A stretch of DNA of 64,000 nucleotides, taken from an uncultured Pseudomonas sp. (GTDB lineage Bacteria > Pseudomonadota > Gammaproteobacteria > Pseudomonadales > Pseudomonadaceae). The position numbers and the translations under genes were made by a program. Position 1 is the stretch's first letter. The number at the start of each line of letters is the position of its first letter. Below are positions 18,406-26,682 of this stretch, one piece after another. A model generated the notes under the pieces. That model was not told the origin of the DNA and searched no databases. It saw nothing but the letters and a program-made list of their open reading frames with translations. Where the stretch lies: NCBI GenBank assembly GCA_943912755.1, contig CALTWF010000001.1, forward strand, positions 174,224 to 238,223, given 5' to 3'.

Positions 18406-19557
18406 ATGAAGCACGATTCAGACAAGACCCTCCCCGACACCCCCTTCGGCGAAATCAGCCTCAAACGCCGCTCCTTCATGCTGGGCTCGGCAGCAGCCGC
18501 AGCCGGGTTGTACATCGGCTCCTGGGTACCGAGCAGCTTCGCCGCCAGCGGGCACCTGGAGATCCTTGGCTGGGAGGGCGAAACCGCCGATGCCGAGCTG
18601 GCCGCGTGGCGCAAGCAGCGGGATATCAGCGTGCGCTCCAGCTACGCCGCGACCCAGGACGACATCACCGCACGCCTGGCGGGCAGCAACCCGGTGCAGC
18701 TCGATCTGACCATGTACGCCCTCGGCTACGAGGCGATCTACCGCGACATGGGCATCCTCTCGCCCATCGATGCGGCGAAGATCCCCAACTACAACGCCAC
18801 CGATACCCTGCCGCTGTTCTACCAGGGCGAGCGCTGGTACTGGGACGGCAAGCAATGGGGCATTCCGTTGCTGTGGGGCATGAACACCATCGTCTACAAC
18901 GTGGCGAAGATCGATAAGCCGACGCGCTACAGCGACCTGCTCAACCCGAAACTCAAGGGCAAGCTGACCTTCGTCGACGACTCCCTGTCGACCTGGTGCC
19001 TGATCGCGATCATCGCCGGCTACGGCGACAAGTACCCGAACCTGACCCGCGCCGAGTTCGAGGATGCCTTCGACAAGCTGCAACCCTATCGAGACCAGTG
19101 TCGGGTGTTCGCCGCCTCGGTGGGCGATGCCGTGTCGCTGCTGGCCTCGGGCGAGGTGGATGCGGTGTTCTCGCTGTCGGCGCAAGGGGTACTGGAAACC
19201 CGCAAACGCGGCGTGAAGACCGACCTGTCGGTGCCCGAGGAAGGCGCGGCGATCTGGTGCGATGCGCTGTTCGTGCCGCAGACCGCCAAGGACATTCCGC
19301 TGGCCCTGGAATACGTGAACAAGATGCTCGAAGCGGATGTCCAGGCGCAGATGGCCTGGTCGATGTTCTCCGGAGTGACCAACCAGAAAGCGATTCCCCT
19401 GCTCAGGCCGGAACTCAAAGAGCTGTTCGACTACAACAATCTCGATACGGTGTTCCGCAAGTCGAAGTTATATGGCGTCCCCCCATTAACGTCCGAGCAG
19501 TATGTAACTTACGCGGAATGGGTCGATCAATGGTCGGCCTTCAAAGGCTCGTTCTAA
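18406..19557 (+). CDS. Spermidine/putrescine-type ABC transporter substrate-binding protein (Tat signal)
   Basis: A 383-residue periplasmic binding protein of the PotD/PotF-like group. The N-terminus carries a twin-arginine signal (LKRRSFMLG followed by an alanine-rich hydrophobic stretch ending SSFAAS). The mature part starts HLEILGWEG and contains the usual WGMNTIVYNVAKI segment. It captures the substrate for the permeases and ATPase downstream; polyamines are the family norm, but polyamine-like binding proteins also take other organic solutes. The start has TAGGA upstream. It is the first gene of an operon with two permeases, an ATPase and a GMC oxidoreductase. Confidence 0.9.
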   Translation: MKHDSDKTLPDTPFGEISLKRRSFMLGSAAAAAGLYIGSWVPSSFAASGHLEILGWEGETADAELAAWRKQRDISVRSSYAATQDDITARLAGSNPVQLDLTMYALGYEAIYRDMGILSPIDAAKIPNYNATDTLPLFYQGERWYWDGKQWGIPLLWGMNTIVYNVAKIDKPTRYSDLLNPKLKGKLTFVDDSLSTWCLIAIIAGYGDKYPNLTRAEFEDAFDKLQPYRDQCRVFAASVGDAVSLLASGEVDAVFSLSAQGVLETRKRGVKTDLSVPEEGAAIWCDALFVPQTAKDIPLALEYVNKMLEADVQAQMAWSMFSGVTNQKAIPLLRPELKELFDYNNLDTVFRKSKLYGVPPLTSEQYVTYAEWVDQWSAFKGSF

Positions 19558-19574
19558 GAACACTTTATTCTTTG

Positions 19575-19595
19575 GCCAGGGCGCAACGCCCTGGC
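19575..19595 (+). other. Intra-operon stem-loop after the binding-protein gene
   Basis: A 9-bp perfect stem GCCAGGGCG / CGCCCTGGC with the loop CAA lies 18 bases after the binding-protein stop and 25 before the permease start. No T-run follows, so it is not a standard terminator. Such hairpins often protect the 3' end of the binding-protein mRNA and raise it relative to the permeases. Confidence 0.6.
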
Positions 19596-19620
19596 ATTTA
19601 CCGTGCGTTGGTGCAATGTC

Positions 19621-20556
19621 ATGAATGTCATAGATGAAAGCAAGTTGCTGGCGGATAGCAGGGACGCCTCCGCTTCAATAAACAAGGGAAACTCCGATAA
19701 AAAACGTTTTACCCCGTTCTACCTGGCCGGTGCGCCGTTCGCCTTTCTTCTGGTGTTCTTCGTTATTCCGGCGATTCTGCTGCTGATCTCAAGCTTCTGG
19801 CTGTCGAAGTCCTTCACCATGATTCCGGCAGCCACCCTGGCCAACTATGCCCGGGTACTAGGGGCCAGCGGTTTCTATGACTCCCTGTGGATCTCGTTGC
19901 AGAACGGTTTCTGGACCGCCCTGCTGTCCACCCTGCTCAGCGCCCCCGTGGCCTGGTACATCGTCTATCGCGCACGCTCCAACGCCATCCTCTATCTGGC
20001 CCTGGTTTCGTGGTTCTCCAGCTATCTGGTGCGGGTCTACGCCTGGCGCACCATCCTCGGTTCCAACGGGGTGATCAACAGTTCACTGATGCAGTGGGGG
20101 CTTATCGACTCGCCTATCGACTGGATAGTGTTCAACAAGTTCTCGGTGGTCATTACCCTGGTTCATATCATGTTGCCCTTCACCCTGTTGTTATTGGTCT
20201 CGGGATTGCGGGATGTAAAAAAGGACTATCTGGAAGCCTGTGCCGACCTGGGCGGCGGTAGTTGGGTTGCAATCAGAAAAGTCATTATTCCGATGGCCCA
20301 TAAAAGCATTGTCAGTTCATTCATGTTCACCTTCGTACTGGCCGCTGCGGATTATGTAACACCGCAACTTCTCGGTGGTCGCGACGCAATGACCACCGGA
20401 CTGCTGATCGCCAACCAGTTCCGCACGGTGGGCAACTGGCCACTGGGCGCAGCCATGGCCTACCTGCTGCTGATGGTGTTCATGCTGGTGTATGCCGCCC
20501 TGTTGCTGATGCTGCGCTCGATGAACCTTGCCCCAGGCAAGCGTTATCACGACTGA
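19621..20556 (+). CDS. ABC transporter permease, PotB/PotH-like
   Basis: A 311-residue inner-membrane permease. It has a hydrophilic N-terminus of ~35 residues, a first helix at ~45-65 (FAFLLVFFVIPAILLLISSF), five further helices, and the EAA-loop region DYLEACADLGGGSWVAIRKV that contacts the ATPase. ATG 19621 is used; an upstream ATG (19603) adds six residues and neither has a clear ribosome site. It forms the channel with the next gene. Confidence 0.9.
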   Translation: MNVIDESKLLADSRDASASINKGNSDKKRFTPFYLAGAPFAFLLVFFVIPAILLLISSFWLSKSFTMIPAATLANYARVLGASGFYDSLWISLQNGFWTALLSTLLSAPVAWYIVYRARSNAILYLALVSWFSSYLVRVYAWRTILGSNGVINSSLMQWGLIDSPIDWIVFNKFSVVITLVHIMLPFTLLLLVSGLRDVKKDYLEACADLGGGSWVAIRKVIIPMAHKSIVSSFMFTFVLAAADYVTPQLLGGRDAMTTGLLIANQFRTVGNWPLGAAMAYLLLMVFMLVYAALLLMLRSMNLAPGKRYHD

Positions 20557-20574
20557 TCGATACGGAGAATTGAA

Positions 20575-21360
20575 ATGGCCCGGTTATTCACCTGGTTCTA
20601 CATGCTGTTCCTCTATGCACCGATCGGCCTGATCGTACTGTTCAGCTTCCACTCGACACCGTCGTTGTCGCTGCCGTTCGAGGGCTTTTCCCTGCGCTGG
20701 TACCAAACCATCTTCGCCAGCTACGACTTTCGCAGCGCGCTGTCCAACAGTCTGATCGTCGCCGGCGCCTCGGCGTTGCTGACTACCTTGCTCGGCACCC
20801 TCTCGGCCCTGGCTCTGATGCGCATGAAGGGCAAGGCGAAACCCGTGTTCGCCTTTCTCAACTTCGCGCCCATCGCCATGCCCGGGCTGTTTCTCGGCAT
20901 CGCCCTGGTCATTCTGTTTTCGCTGATCGGCCTGCCGCGCTCGTTGCTGACCGTCACCATCGGCCACACCCTGTTCACCCTGCCCTTCTTCGTCGAGTCG
21001 GTACGTTCGCGCCTGGAGTATTTCGACCTGTCCTTCGAGGAGGCGGCCCGGGACCTGGGTGCCACACCGTTGAAAGCGTTCTGGCTGGTAACCCTGCCGA
21101 TCATCGGACCGACCATCGCCGGCGCGGCGATCCTGACTGTCGCGCTGTCCCTGGACGAGTTCCTGATCACGGTCTTCGTCACGGGGACCGACACCACCCT
21201 GCCCCTGCTCATCCTGTCGATGATCCGCCGCGCCGTTGACCCAAGCATCAACGCCGCCTCGGTGATCATGCTGGTGATGACCCTCGGCATCATCGGGGTG
21301 GCCGGGCTGGTAATGACGATACGCCGCCGGCGTGTCGAACTCGAACGTACTGGGGAATGA
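20575..21360 (+). CDS. ABC transporter permease, PotC/PotI-like
   Basis: A 261-residue inner-membrane permease with about six hydrophobic helices and the EAA loop FEEAARDLGATPLKAFWLVTL. The start ATG has a GGAG site seven bases upstream, and the gene follows the first permease after 18 bases. The length and the DEFLITVFVTG segment fit the second permease of polyamine-type importers. Confidence 0.92.
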   Translation: MARLFTWFYMLFLYAPIGLIVLFSFHSTPSLSLPFEGFSLRWYQTIFASYDFRSALSNSLIVAGASALLTTLLGTLSALALMRMKGKAKPVFAFLNFAPIAMPGLFLGIALVILFSLIGLPRSLLTVTIGHTLFTLPFFVESVRSRLEYFDLSFEEAARDLGATPLKAFWLVTLPIIGPTIAGAAILTVALSLDEFLITVFVTGTDTTLPLLILSMIRRAVDPSINAASVIMLVMTLGIIGVAGLVMTIRRRRVELERTGE

Positions 21361-21364
21361 AGCA

Positions 21365-22426
21365 ATGGCCGTCAACAGCATCGAACTGACCGGGATTTCC
21401 AAAGCCTACGGCAACCTCACCGCCCTCGGGCAACTCGATCTCAGCGTGCGCAAGAACGAGATCCTCACCCTGCTCGGCCCCAGTGGCTGCGGCAAGACCA
21501 CCCTGATGCGCATCATCGCCGGATTTGAAACGCCGACTACCGGCAAGGTGCTGATCGATGGCAAGGACGCCACGCGCCTGCCACCCGAACAGCGCCCGGT
21601 GAACATGGTGTTCCAGAAGTACGCACTGTTCCCGCACCTGGATGTATTCGACAACGTCGCCTTCGGGCTGCGCCTCAAGAGCACGCCCAAGGACGAGATC
21701 AAGCGCGAGGTAGCGCGAGCCCTGGAACTGGTCCAGTTGAGCACCTACAAGAACCGCTGGATCTCCGAACTCAGCGGAGGCCAGGCGCAACGTGTGGCCC
21801 TGGCCCGAGCACTGGTCAACCGGCCGGCTGTGTTACTGCTGGATGAACCGCTGGCGGCGCTCGACCTGAAGATCCGCCATCACATGCTCAACGAGATCAA
21901 GCGCATCCACGAAGAGTCGTCGACCACCTTTGTCTACGTCACTCATGATCAGGACGAGGCGATGATCCTCTCGGACCGGGTCGTGTTGCTGAACAAGGGC
22001 GGAATCGAGCAGATCGGTGATCCGGAAGAGATGTACTGGGCGCCAAAAACCCTGTTTGCGGCGAAGTTCTTCGGCGACACCAATATCGTCGATGGGGTGT
22101 ACGAGAACGGCCTGCTCAAGCTGCCGTTCGGGCAATACGCCCATCTGCCGAAAACGGCGCTGGAGGATGGGCCGGTGAATGTGTCGATCAGGCCGGAGAC
22201 CATCGCCTTGTCAGTTGCTGGAGCGACGGTGGATGGGAGCGTTGCCGGGACGGTGAAAGACACCTCCTTTATCGGTAACCGGGTGATCTACCGGGTAGTC
22301 GTGGGCGGTAGCGAGCTGGAATTGAAGTGCCAACAGCTACCGACCCCGGGCAGCCACACCATGGCGCCGGGGACGGCGGTAATGCTGACCTGCAGACCGG
22401 ACAGTTTCGTGGTCGTGGCGGCCTGA
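21365..22426 (+). CDS. ABC transporter ATP-binding protein, PotA/PotG-like
   Basis: A 353-residue ATPase. Walker A is GPSGCGKTTL, the signature is ELSGGQAQRVALARAL, Walker B is VLLLDEPLAALD, and the switch His is in YVTHDQDEAM. A TOBE-like regulatory domain fills the C-terminal ~110 residues. The start ATG lies four bases after the upstream stop. It powers the importer made by the three preceding genes. Confidence 0.93.
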   Translation: MAVNSIELTGISKAYGNLTALGQLDLSVRKNEILTLLGPSGCGKTTLMRIIAGFETPTTGKVLIDGKDATRLPPEQRPVNMVFQKYALFPHLDVFDNVAFGLRLKSTPKDEIKREVARALELVQLSTYKNRWISELSGGQAQRVALARALVNRPAVLLLDEPLAALDLKIRHHMLNEIKRIHEESSTTFVYVTHDQDEAMILSDRVVLLNKGGIEQIGDPEEMYWAPKTLFAAKFFGDTNIVDGVYENGLLKLPFGQYAHLPKTALEDGPVNVSIRPETIALSVAGATVDGSVAGTVKDTSFIGNRVIYRVVVGGSELELKCQQLPTPGSHTMAPGTAVMLTCRPDSFVVVAA

Positions 22427-22440
22427 CATCCCGCTACAAG

Positions 22441-22499
22441 CCTCATCGCTGCAAGCAGCCACAGCTCTCTGTGGGAGCTGGCTCGCCAGCGATGAGGCC
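22441..22499. repeat. REP element
   Basis: CCTCATCGCTG near the left end and CCAGCGATGAGG at the right end enclose a GTGGGAGCTGGC core, forming an imperfect hairpin. It lies between the ATPase gene and the second GMC gene and may lower expression of the latter. Confidence 0.75.
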
Positions 22500-22541
22500 A
22501 TCAGCCATACCATCCCTCCTTGGCCAAAAGAGGACACCCCC

Positions 22542-24128
22542 GTGGTCCAATACATCGTCATAGGCGGCGGCTCCGCCGGCTGCGTGGTCGCCGCGCGACT
22601 CAGCGAAAATCCCCATGCCAGCGTGGTCCTTCTGGAAGAAGGGCCCAGCGACCTAAACCCCTATATCCACCTGCCCGTCGGGTTCTACAAGACCAGCCAG
22701 GGCAGCCTGGTCGAACACTACCCCTGGCAACCCGAACCGGGCTACAGCGGCCCGCCCAATCCAGGCATGGTCCAGGCCCGGGTACTCGGCGGCGGCGCCA
22801 CGGTGAACGCCATGGTCTACCTGCGCGGCCAACCCAGCGACTACGACCAGTGGGCCAGTGCCGGCGCCGAAGGCTGGAGCTACCGCGACGTGCTGCCGTT
22901 TTTCCTCAAGCACGAGGCCAACGATCGCTTCAACAACGCCAGCCACGGCATCCATGGACCGGTCGGCGTCAGCGACCAGCGCTACACCCACCCGCTCGCC
23001 CGGATCTGGGTCCAGGCCTGCCAGGAAGCCGGGTTGGCCTTCAATCCGGATTTCAACTCCGGCAGCCAGGACGGTTGCGGTTTCTACCAGGTCAACACTC
23101 GCCATGGCCGGCGTTCCAGCACTGCCGTGGCCTATCTGAAGCCGGCAAGAAAACGCACCAACCTGGAAGTCCGCACCGGCACCCGGGTCCTGCAGATCCT
23201 GATGCGCAACGGCCGTGCAGTGGGGGTGAAGTACCTGCGCAACGGCAAGGTCGAACAACTGTTCACCGAGGGCGAAGTCATCCTCTGCGCTGGTGCCATC
23301 AACTCGCCGAAACTGCTGATGCTCTCGGGGATCGGCGCCGCCGATGCACTTAATGCCCACGGCATCGCCCCCCAGGTCGACCTTCCCGGCGTCGGTCGCA
23401 ACCTTCAGGACCATATCGAAGTGTCCCTGATCAACGAACTGCACCAGTCCCTGAGCTACGACAAGTACAAGAAACCGCACTGGAAGCTGTATGCAGGCCT
23501 GCAATACCTGCTGCTGCGCAATGGCCCGGCCAGCTCCAACATCGTCGAAGGTGGTGCGTTCTGGCGAACCTCCCTGGCCGAAGGCCGGGCCGACGCACAG
23601 TACTGTTTCATGGCCGGTGCCGGCGTCGAGGCCGGGGTGGATTCGGTGCCGGGTGGCAATGGCTGCACACTCAATGTGTGCCAGACTCGCCCGCGCTCAG
23701 TGGGCAGTGTCGAACTGCAGAGCGCCGACCCCATGATCAAGCCTCTGATTCGCCCCAACTACCTGGGTGATCCCTACGACGTCGAATGCATGGCCGAAGC
23801 GGTGGAATATGGCCGGCAGATCATGAACCAGAGCGTTATCGCCAAACATATCCGCCGCGAGCACAGCCCGGCCCGACCACTGCGCACGCGGGAGGACTAC
23901 CGCGCCTTCGTGCGCCAGTCCGCCCATGGAGCGCTGCACCCGGTGGGCACCTGCCGCATGGGCCGCGACGCGCAGGCGGTGGTCGATGAACGACTGCGGG
24001 TCCATGGCGTCGAGGGCCTGCGAGTGATCGACAACTCGGTGGCGCCTAACCTGTGCTCCAGCAACACCAATGCAATGGCTATCATGATCGGTGAAAAAGG
24101 CGCCGATCATGTGCTCCATTGCCGTTGA
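22542..24128 (+). CDS. GMC-family FAD-dependent oxidoreductase (paralogue 2)
   Basis: A 528-residue flavoprotein alcohol dehydrogenase starting at GTG 22542. It shows FAD motif GGGSAGC, ARVLGGGATVNAMVYLRG, and active-site segments GALHPVGTCRMG (His) and SNTNAMAIMIGE (Asn). It is a close paralogue of the protein at 14239-15828, with the same length and shared blocks throughout ([17 protein letters not shown]). The two may act on different hydroxyls or stereoisomers of the same imported substrate. It follows the ABC transporter genes by 115 bases that include a REP. Confidence 0.9.
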   Translation: MVQYIVIGGGSAGCVVAARLSENPHASVVLLEEGPSDLNPYIHLPVGFYKTSQGSLVEHYPWQPEPGYSGPPNPGMVQARVLGGGATVNAMVYLRGQPSDYDQWASAGAEGWSYRDVLPFFLKHEANDRFNNASHGIHGPVGVSDQRYTHPLARIWVQACQEAGLAFNPDFNSGSQDGCGFYQVNTRHGRRSSTAVAYLKPARKRTNLEVRTGTRVLQILMRNGRAVGVKYLRNGKVEQLFTEGEVILCAGAINSPKLLMLSGIGAADALNAHGIAPQVDLPGVGRNLQDHIEVSLINELHQSLSYDKYKKPHWKLYAGLQYLLLRNGPASSNIVEGGAFWRTSLAEGRADAQYCFMAGAGVEAGVDSVPGGNGCTLNVCQTRPRSVGSVELQSADPMIKPLIRPNYLGDPYDVECMAEAVEYGRQIMNQSVIAKHIRREHSPARPLRTREDYRAFVRQSAHGALHPVGTCRMGRDAQAVVDERLRVHGVEGLRVIDNSVAPNLCSSNTNAMAIMIGEKGADHVLHCR

Positions 24129-24148
24129 CCAAGGCCCCGGACCTTGCC

Positions 24149-24177
24149 TTGTCGGGTCCGGGAAATGGCCCTAGACT
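24149..24177 (+). promoter_or_regulatory. Sigma-70-like promoter of the HTH regulator
   Basis: TTGTCG (24149-24154), 17 bases, TAGACT (24172-24177). It lies just after the GMC stop and before the regulator, and lacks the TGCGTCA module, so the regulator is probably made constitutively from here. Confidence 0.5.
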
Positions 24178-24194
24178 GCGCGCCCTGCCCGACC

Positions 24195-25025
24195 ATGACC
24201 GAACTGGATACCATGCAGAACCAAGAGAATTTTCAAGAAAACCTGAAAATGCTATGCGAGCAGGTCGGCACGGTTTCGGAGATGTGCCGGCGCGTCGGCA
24301 TCAACCGCCAGCAGTTCAACAAGTACCTGGCCGGCACCCACCAGCCATCGAAATCCAACCTGCGCGCCATCGCCGGGTTCTTCGGGCTGAGCATCGATAT
24401 CCTCTACACCAGCCCCAATGATTTCCGCTCGATGATCGAAGGGGGTCACTTCCACCTGTTCCGCAACCTGATCCAGTCGCCGAAGATGCTGCTGTTCATC
24501 AACGAACTGGTCCTGGATGGCGAATCCGACCTCGGCGACCTGGCCGGGGTCTACGAGCGCTATCACTACTCCTCGATCTACAAGGGCAGGATCGTCCGCT
24601 CGGTGTTCTGCATCTACGAAAAGAACGGCCTGCTCATGCACTACTACCTGGAGCGGTTCCCCAACCAGGACGGCAGCGGCAAGATCGATTACCACTTCAA
24701 GTACCACGGCCTGACCTTCCTGATTTCCAACCGGATCTTCTGCATCGACTTCGAAACCATCCAGCGCAATGAAATGACCTTCACCAACCTGGCCGCGGTA
24801 AGTCGCAACAGCAAGAAGTACATCTTCGGCGTCTCCAGCGGGATTGCCGCGACCATGGTGCGCCAGCCGGTAGCGGCCAAGGTGGCGATGAACTTCGTCG
24901 GCAAGGGCTTTATCAAGAAGGCCCATATCAAGCGGGCTACGGTGCTGTCGCCGGACGACCCCTCGATCCCCAAGGAAGTGGTGGATTATCTCGGCTCCGG
25001 TACGTCATCGATCGATCCGGTGTAG
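24195..25025 (+). CDS. XRE-type helix-turn-helix transcriptional regulator
   Basis: A 276-residue DNA-binding protein. The N-terminal ~75 residues form a Cro/CI-like helix-turn-helix (VSEMCRRVGINRQQFNKYL, GTHQPSKSNLRAIAGFFGL). The remaining ~200 residues are a sensory or oligomerisation domain I do not recognise. ATG 24195 or ATG 24213 may be used. It lies at the centre of four genes or operons that share the TGCGTCA-N3-TGCGTCA promoter module and is the best candidate for the factor that binds it. That link is inference from position. A strong terminator follows. Confidence 0.8.
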   Translation: MTELDTMQNQENFQENLKMLCEQVGTVSEMCRRVGINRQQFNKYLAGTHQPSKSNLRAIAGFFGLSIDILYTSPNDFRSMIEGGHFHLFRNLIQSPKMLLFINELVLDGESDLGDLAGVYERYHYSSIYKGRIVRSVFCIYEKNGLLMHYYLERFPNQDGSGKIDYHFKYHGLTFLISNRIFCIDFETIQRNEMTFTNLAAVSRNSKKYIFGVSSGIAATMVRQPVAAKVAMNFVGKGFIKKAHIKRATVLSPDDPSIPKEVVDYLGSGTSSIDPV

Positions 25026-25042
25026 ACAGGAGCAGCGTCAGC

Positions 25043-25066
25043 AGCGGCCCATGCGGCCGCTTTTTT
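25043..25066 (+). terminator. Rho-independent terminator of the regulator gene
   Basis: Stem AGCGGCC / GGCCGCT with a five-base loop, followed by a T-run. The T-run merges into a single TGCGTCA half-site (25066-25072), 15 bases before copy 3 of the promoter module. Confidence 0.85.
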
Positions 25067-25087
25067 GCGTCAGCCATAAACCCTAAG

Positions 25088-25153
25088 TGCGTCAGTCTGC
25101 GTCATATGTCGTTCGGGTGAGAAATTGTTCGGTCCCGACCCCGCCTGTAGTTT
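25088..25153 (+). promoter_or_regulatory. Composite activator-type promoter, copy 3 (histidinol-dehydrogenase-like gene)
   Basis: TGCGTCA at 25088-25094 and 25098-25104, 14 bases, GAGAAATTG at 25119-25127, 20 bases, TAGTTT at 25148-25153. The spacing is identical to copies 1, 2 and 4. Transcription should start near 25160, giving a 55-base leader. Confidence 0.85.
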
Positions 25154-25214
25154 TTCGACAGCGGCGAGTGCTGCTCAAAACCGAATAATACGTAGGCGCC
25201 GATCGAGGTAAGTC

Positions 25215-26522
25215 ATGGCTGAGTGGATAAAGAAAGCGAAACCTACCGAGCAACAGGTAGAACGCAACGAACAGGTTAAAAGCGATGTGTCGCGAATCCT
25301 GCTGGATATCGAAAAACGCGGCGATGCGGCGGTACGTGAACTCTCGGTGAAGTTCGATGGCTGGGACCGTGCCGACTACCGCCTGAGCGACGCGGAGATC
25401 AAGGAATGCGTCTCGCGCCTGACCGAGCGCGAGTACAACGACATCCTCTTCGCCCAGGCGCAGGTCAAGCGCTTTGCCGATGCCCAGCGCCAGTCGCTGC
25501 TGGACGTTGAAATCGAGAGCATTCCGGGTGTCATCCTCGGTCACCGGCATATCCCGGTGAACGCAGCTGGCTGCTATGTCCCGGGTGGCAAGTACCCGCT
25601 GCTGGCTTCGGCGCACATGTCGATCGTCACCGCCAAATCTGCCGGGGTGAAGAACATCACTACCGCCGCCCCGCCATTCCAGGGCAAGCCGGCGCCGTAC
25701 ATCGTGGCGGCCCAGGCCCTGGGCGGCGCCGATGCCATCTACAGCCTCGGTGGCATCCAGGCGGTGGCGGCCATGGCCATCGGTACCGAGTCGATCAGTC
25801 CGGTGGACATCATCGTCGGCCCGGGCAATGCGTATGTCGCCGAAGCCAAGCGCCAGTTGTTCGGCCGCGTCGGCATCGACCTGTTCGCCGGCCCCACTGA
25901 AACCCTGCTGATCACCGACGACTCGGTAGACGGCGAACTGTGCGCCACCGACCTGCTGGGCCAGGCCGAACACGGCGTGGACTCCCCGGCCGTGATGCTG
26001 ACCACCTCCCGCGAGCTGGCCCTGGAGACCCTGAAGGAAATCGAGCGCCTGCTGGTCAAGCTGCCGACCGAGAAGATCGCCCGCGAGGCCTGGGACAACT
26101 TCGGTGAGATCATCCTCTGCGAGAACTATGAAGAGATGGTCAAACTCTCGGACGAATATGCCTCCGAGCACGTGCAGATCATGACCCATGACGACGACTA
26201 CTTCATGAGGCACCTGAGCAACTTCGGTGCGCTGTTCGTCGGTGCGCGCACCAACGTGTCCTATGGCGACAAGGTGATCGGCACCAACCATACCCTGCCG
26301 ACCAACAAGGCGGCGCGCTACACCGGTGGCCTGTGGGTGGGCAAATACATCAAGACCTGCACCTACCAGCGCATCCTCACCGATGAGGCGTCGTCGCAGA
26401 TCGGCGAGTACTGCTCGCGGCTGTGCCTGATGGAAGGCTTCGTCGGGCATGCGGAGCAGGCGAACATCCGGGTTCGTCGCTATGGCAAGAAGGAGGTTGG
26501 CTTCGGCGAGCCGGCGTTCTGA
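25215..26522 (+). CDS. Histidinol dehydrogenase-family oxidoreductase (catabolic paralogue)
   Basis: A 435-residue zinc, NAD-dependent alcohol dehydrogenase of the HisD family. The residues known from HisD all have counterparts: Gln250 and His253 (LLGQAEHG), Glu318-His319 (YASEHVQI), Asp352, His359 (GTNHTLPT) and His412 (GFVGHAEQ). So it should oxidise a primary alcohol to an acid in two steps. It is not in a his operon and has its own catabolic promoter, so biosynthetic HisD is unlikely. Sulfopropanediol dehydrogenase (HpsN) is a characterised catabolic member of the family, but nothing here proves that substrate. The start has GAGGT upstream. Confidence 0.85.
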   Translation: MAEWIKKAKPTEQQVERNEQVKSDVSRILLDIEKRGDAAVRELSVKFDGWDRADYRLSDAEIKECVSRLTEREYNDILFAQAQVKRFADAQRQSLLDVEIESIPGVILGHRHIPVNAAGCYVPGGKYPLLASAHMSIVTAKSAGVKNITTAAPPFQGKPAPYIVAAQALGGADAIYSLGGIQAVAAMAIGTESISPVDIIVGPGNAYVAEAKRQLFGRVGIDLFAGPTETLLITDDSVDGELCATDLLGQAEHGVDSPAVMLTTSRELALETLKEIERLLVKLPTEKIAREAWDNFGEIILCENYEEMVKLSDEYASEHVQIMTHDDDYFMRHLSNFGALFVGARTNVSYGDKVIGTNHTLPTNKAARYTGGLWVGKYIKTCTYQRILTDEASSQIGEYCSRLCLMEGFVGHAEQANIRVRRYGKKEVGFGEPAF

Positions 26523-26536
26523 TTGCACTTGAAATG

Positions 26537-26572
26537 AAAAAGACCGGCCCCGTTCAAGGGTCGGTCTTTTTT
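26537..26572 (+). terminator. Rho-independent terminator after the HisD-like gene
   Basis: Stem AGACCGGCCC / GGGTCGGTCT (one G-T pair) with a seven-base loop, an A-run before and six T after. The flanking A/T runs make it potentially bidirectional. Confidence 0.88.
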
Positions 26573-26587
26573 GTGGGGCTGAGGGCC

Positions 26588-26667
26588 CTATCGCTGGCAA
26601 GCCAGCTCCCACAGTGTCCGCGTCGCTGCCGAACCCTCTGGGAGCTTGCTTGCCGGCGACATGGCCC
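26588..26667. repeat. REP pair (inverted)
   Basis: ATCGCTGGCAAGCCAGCTCC and an opposed degenerate copy ending TTGCTTGCCGGCGA, between the HisD-like gene and the convergent MFS gene. Confidence 0.8.
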
Positions 26668-26682
26668 GAAAGAACAACAAAA

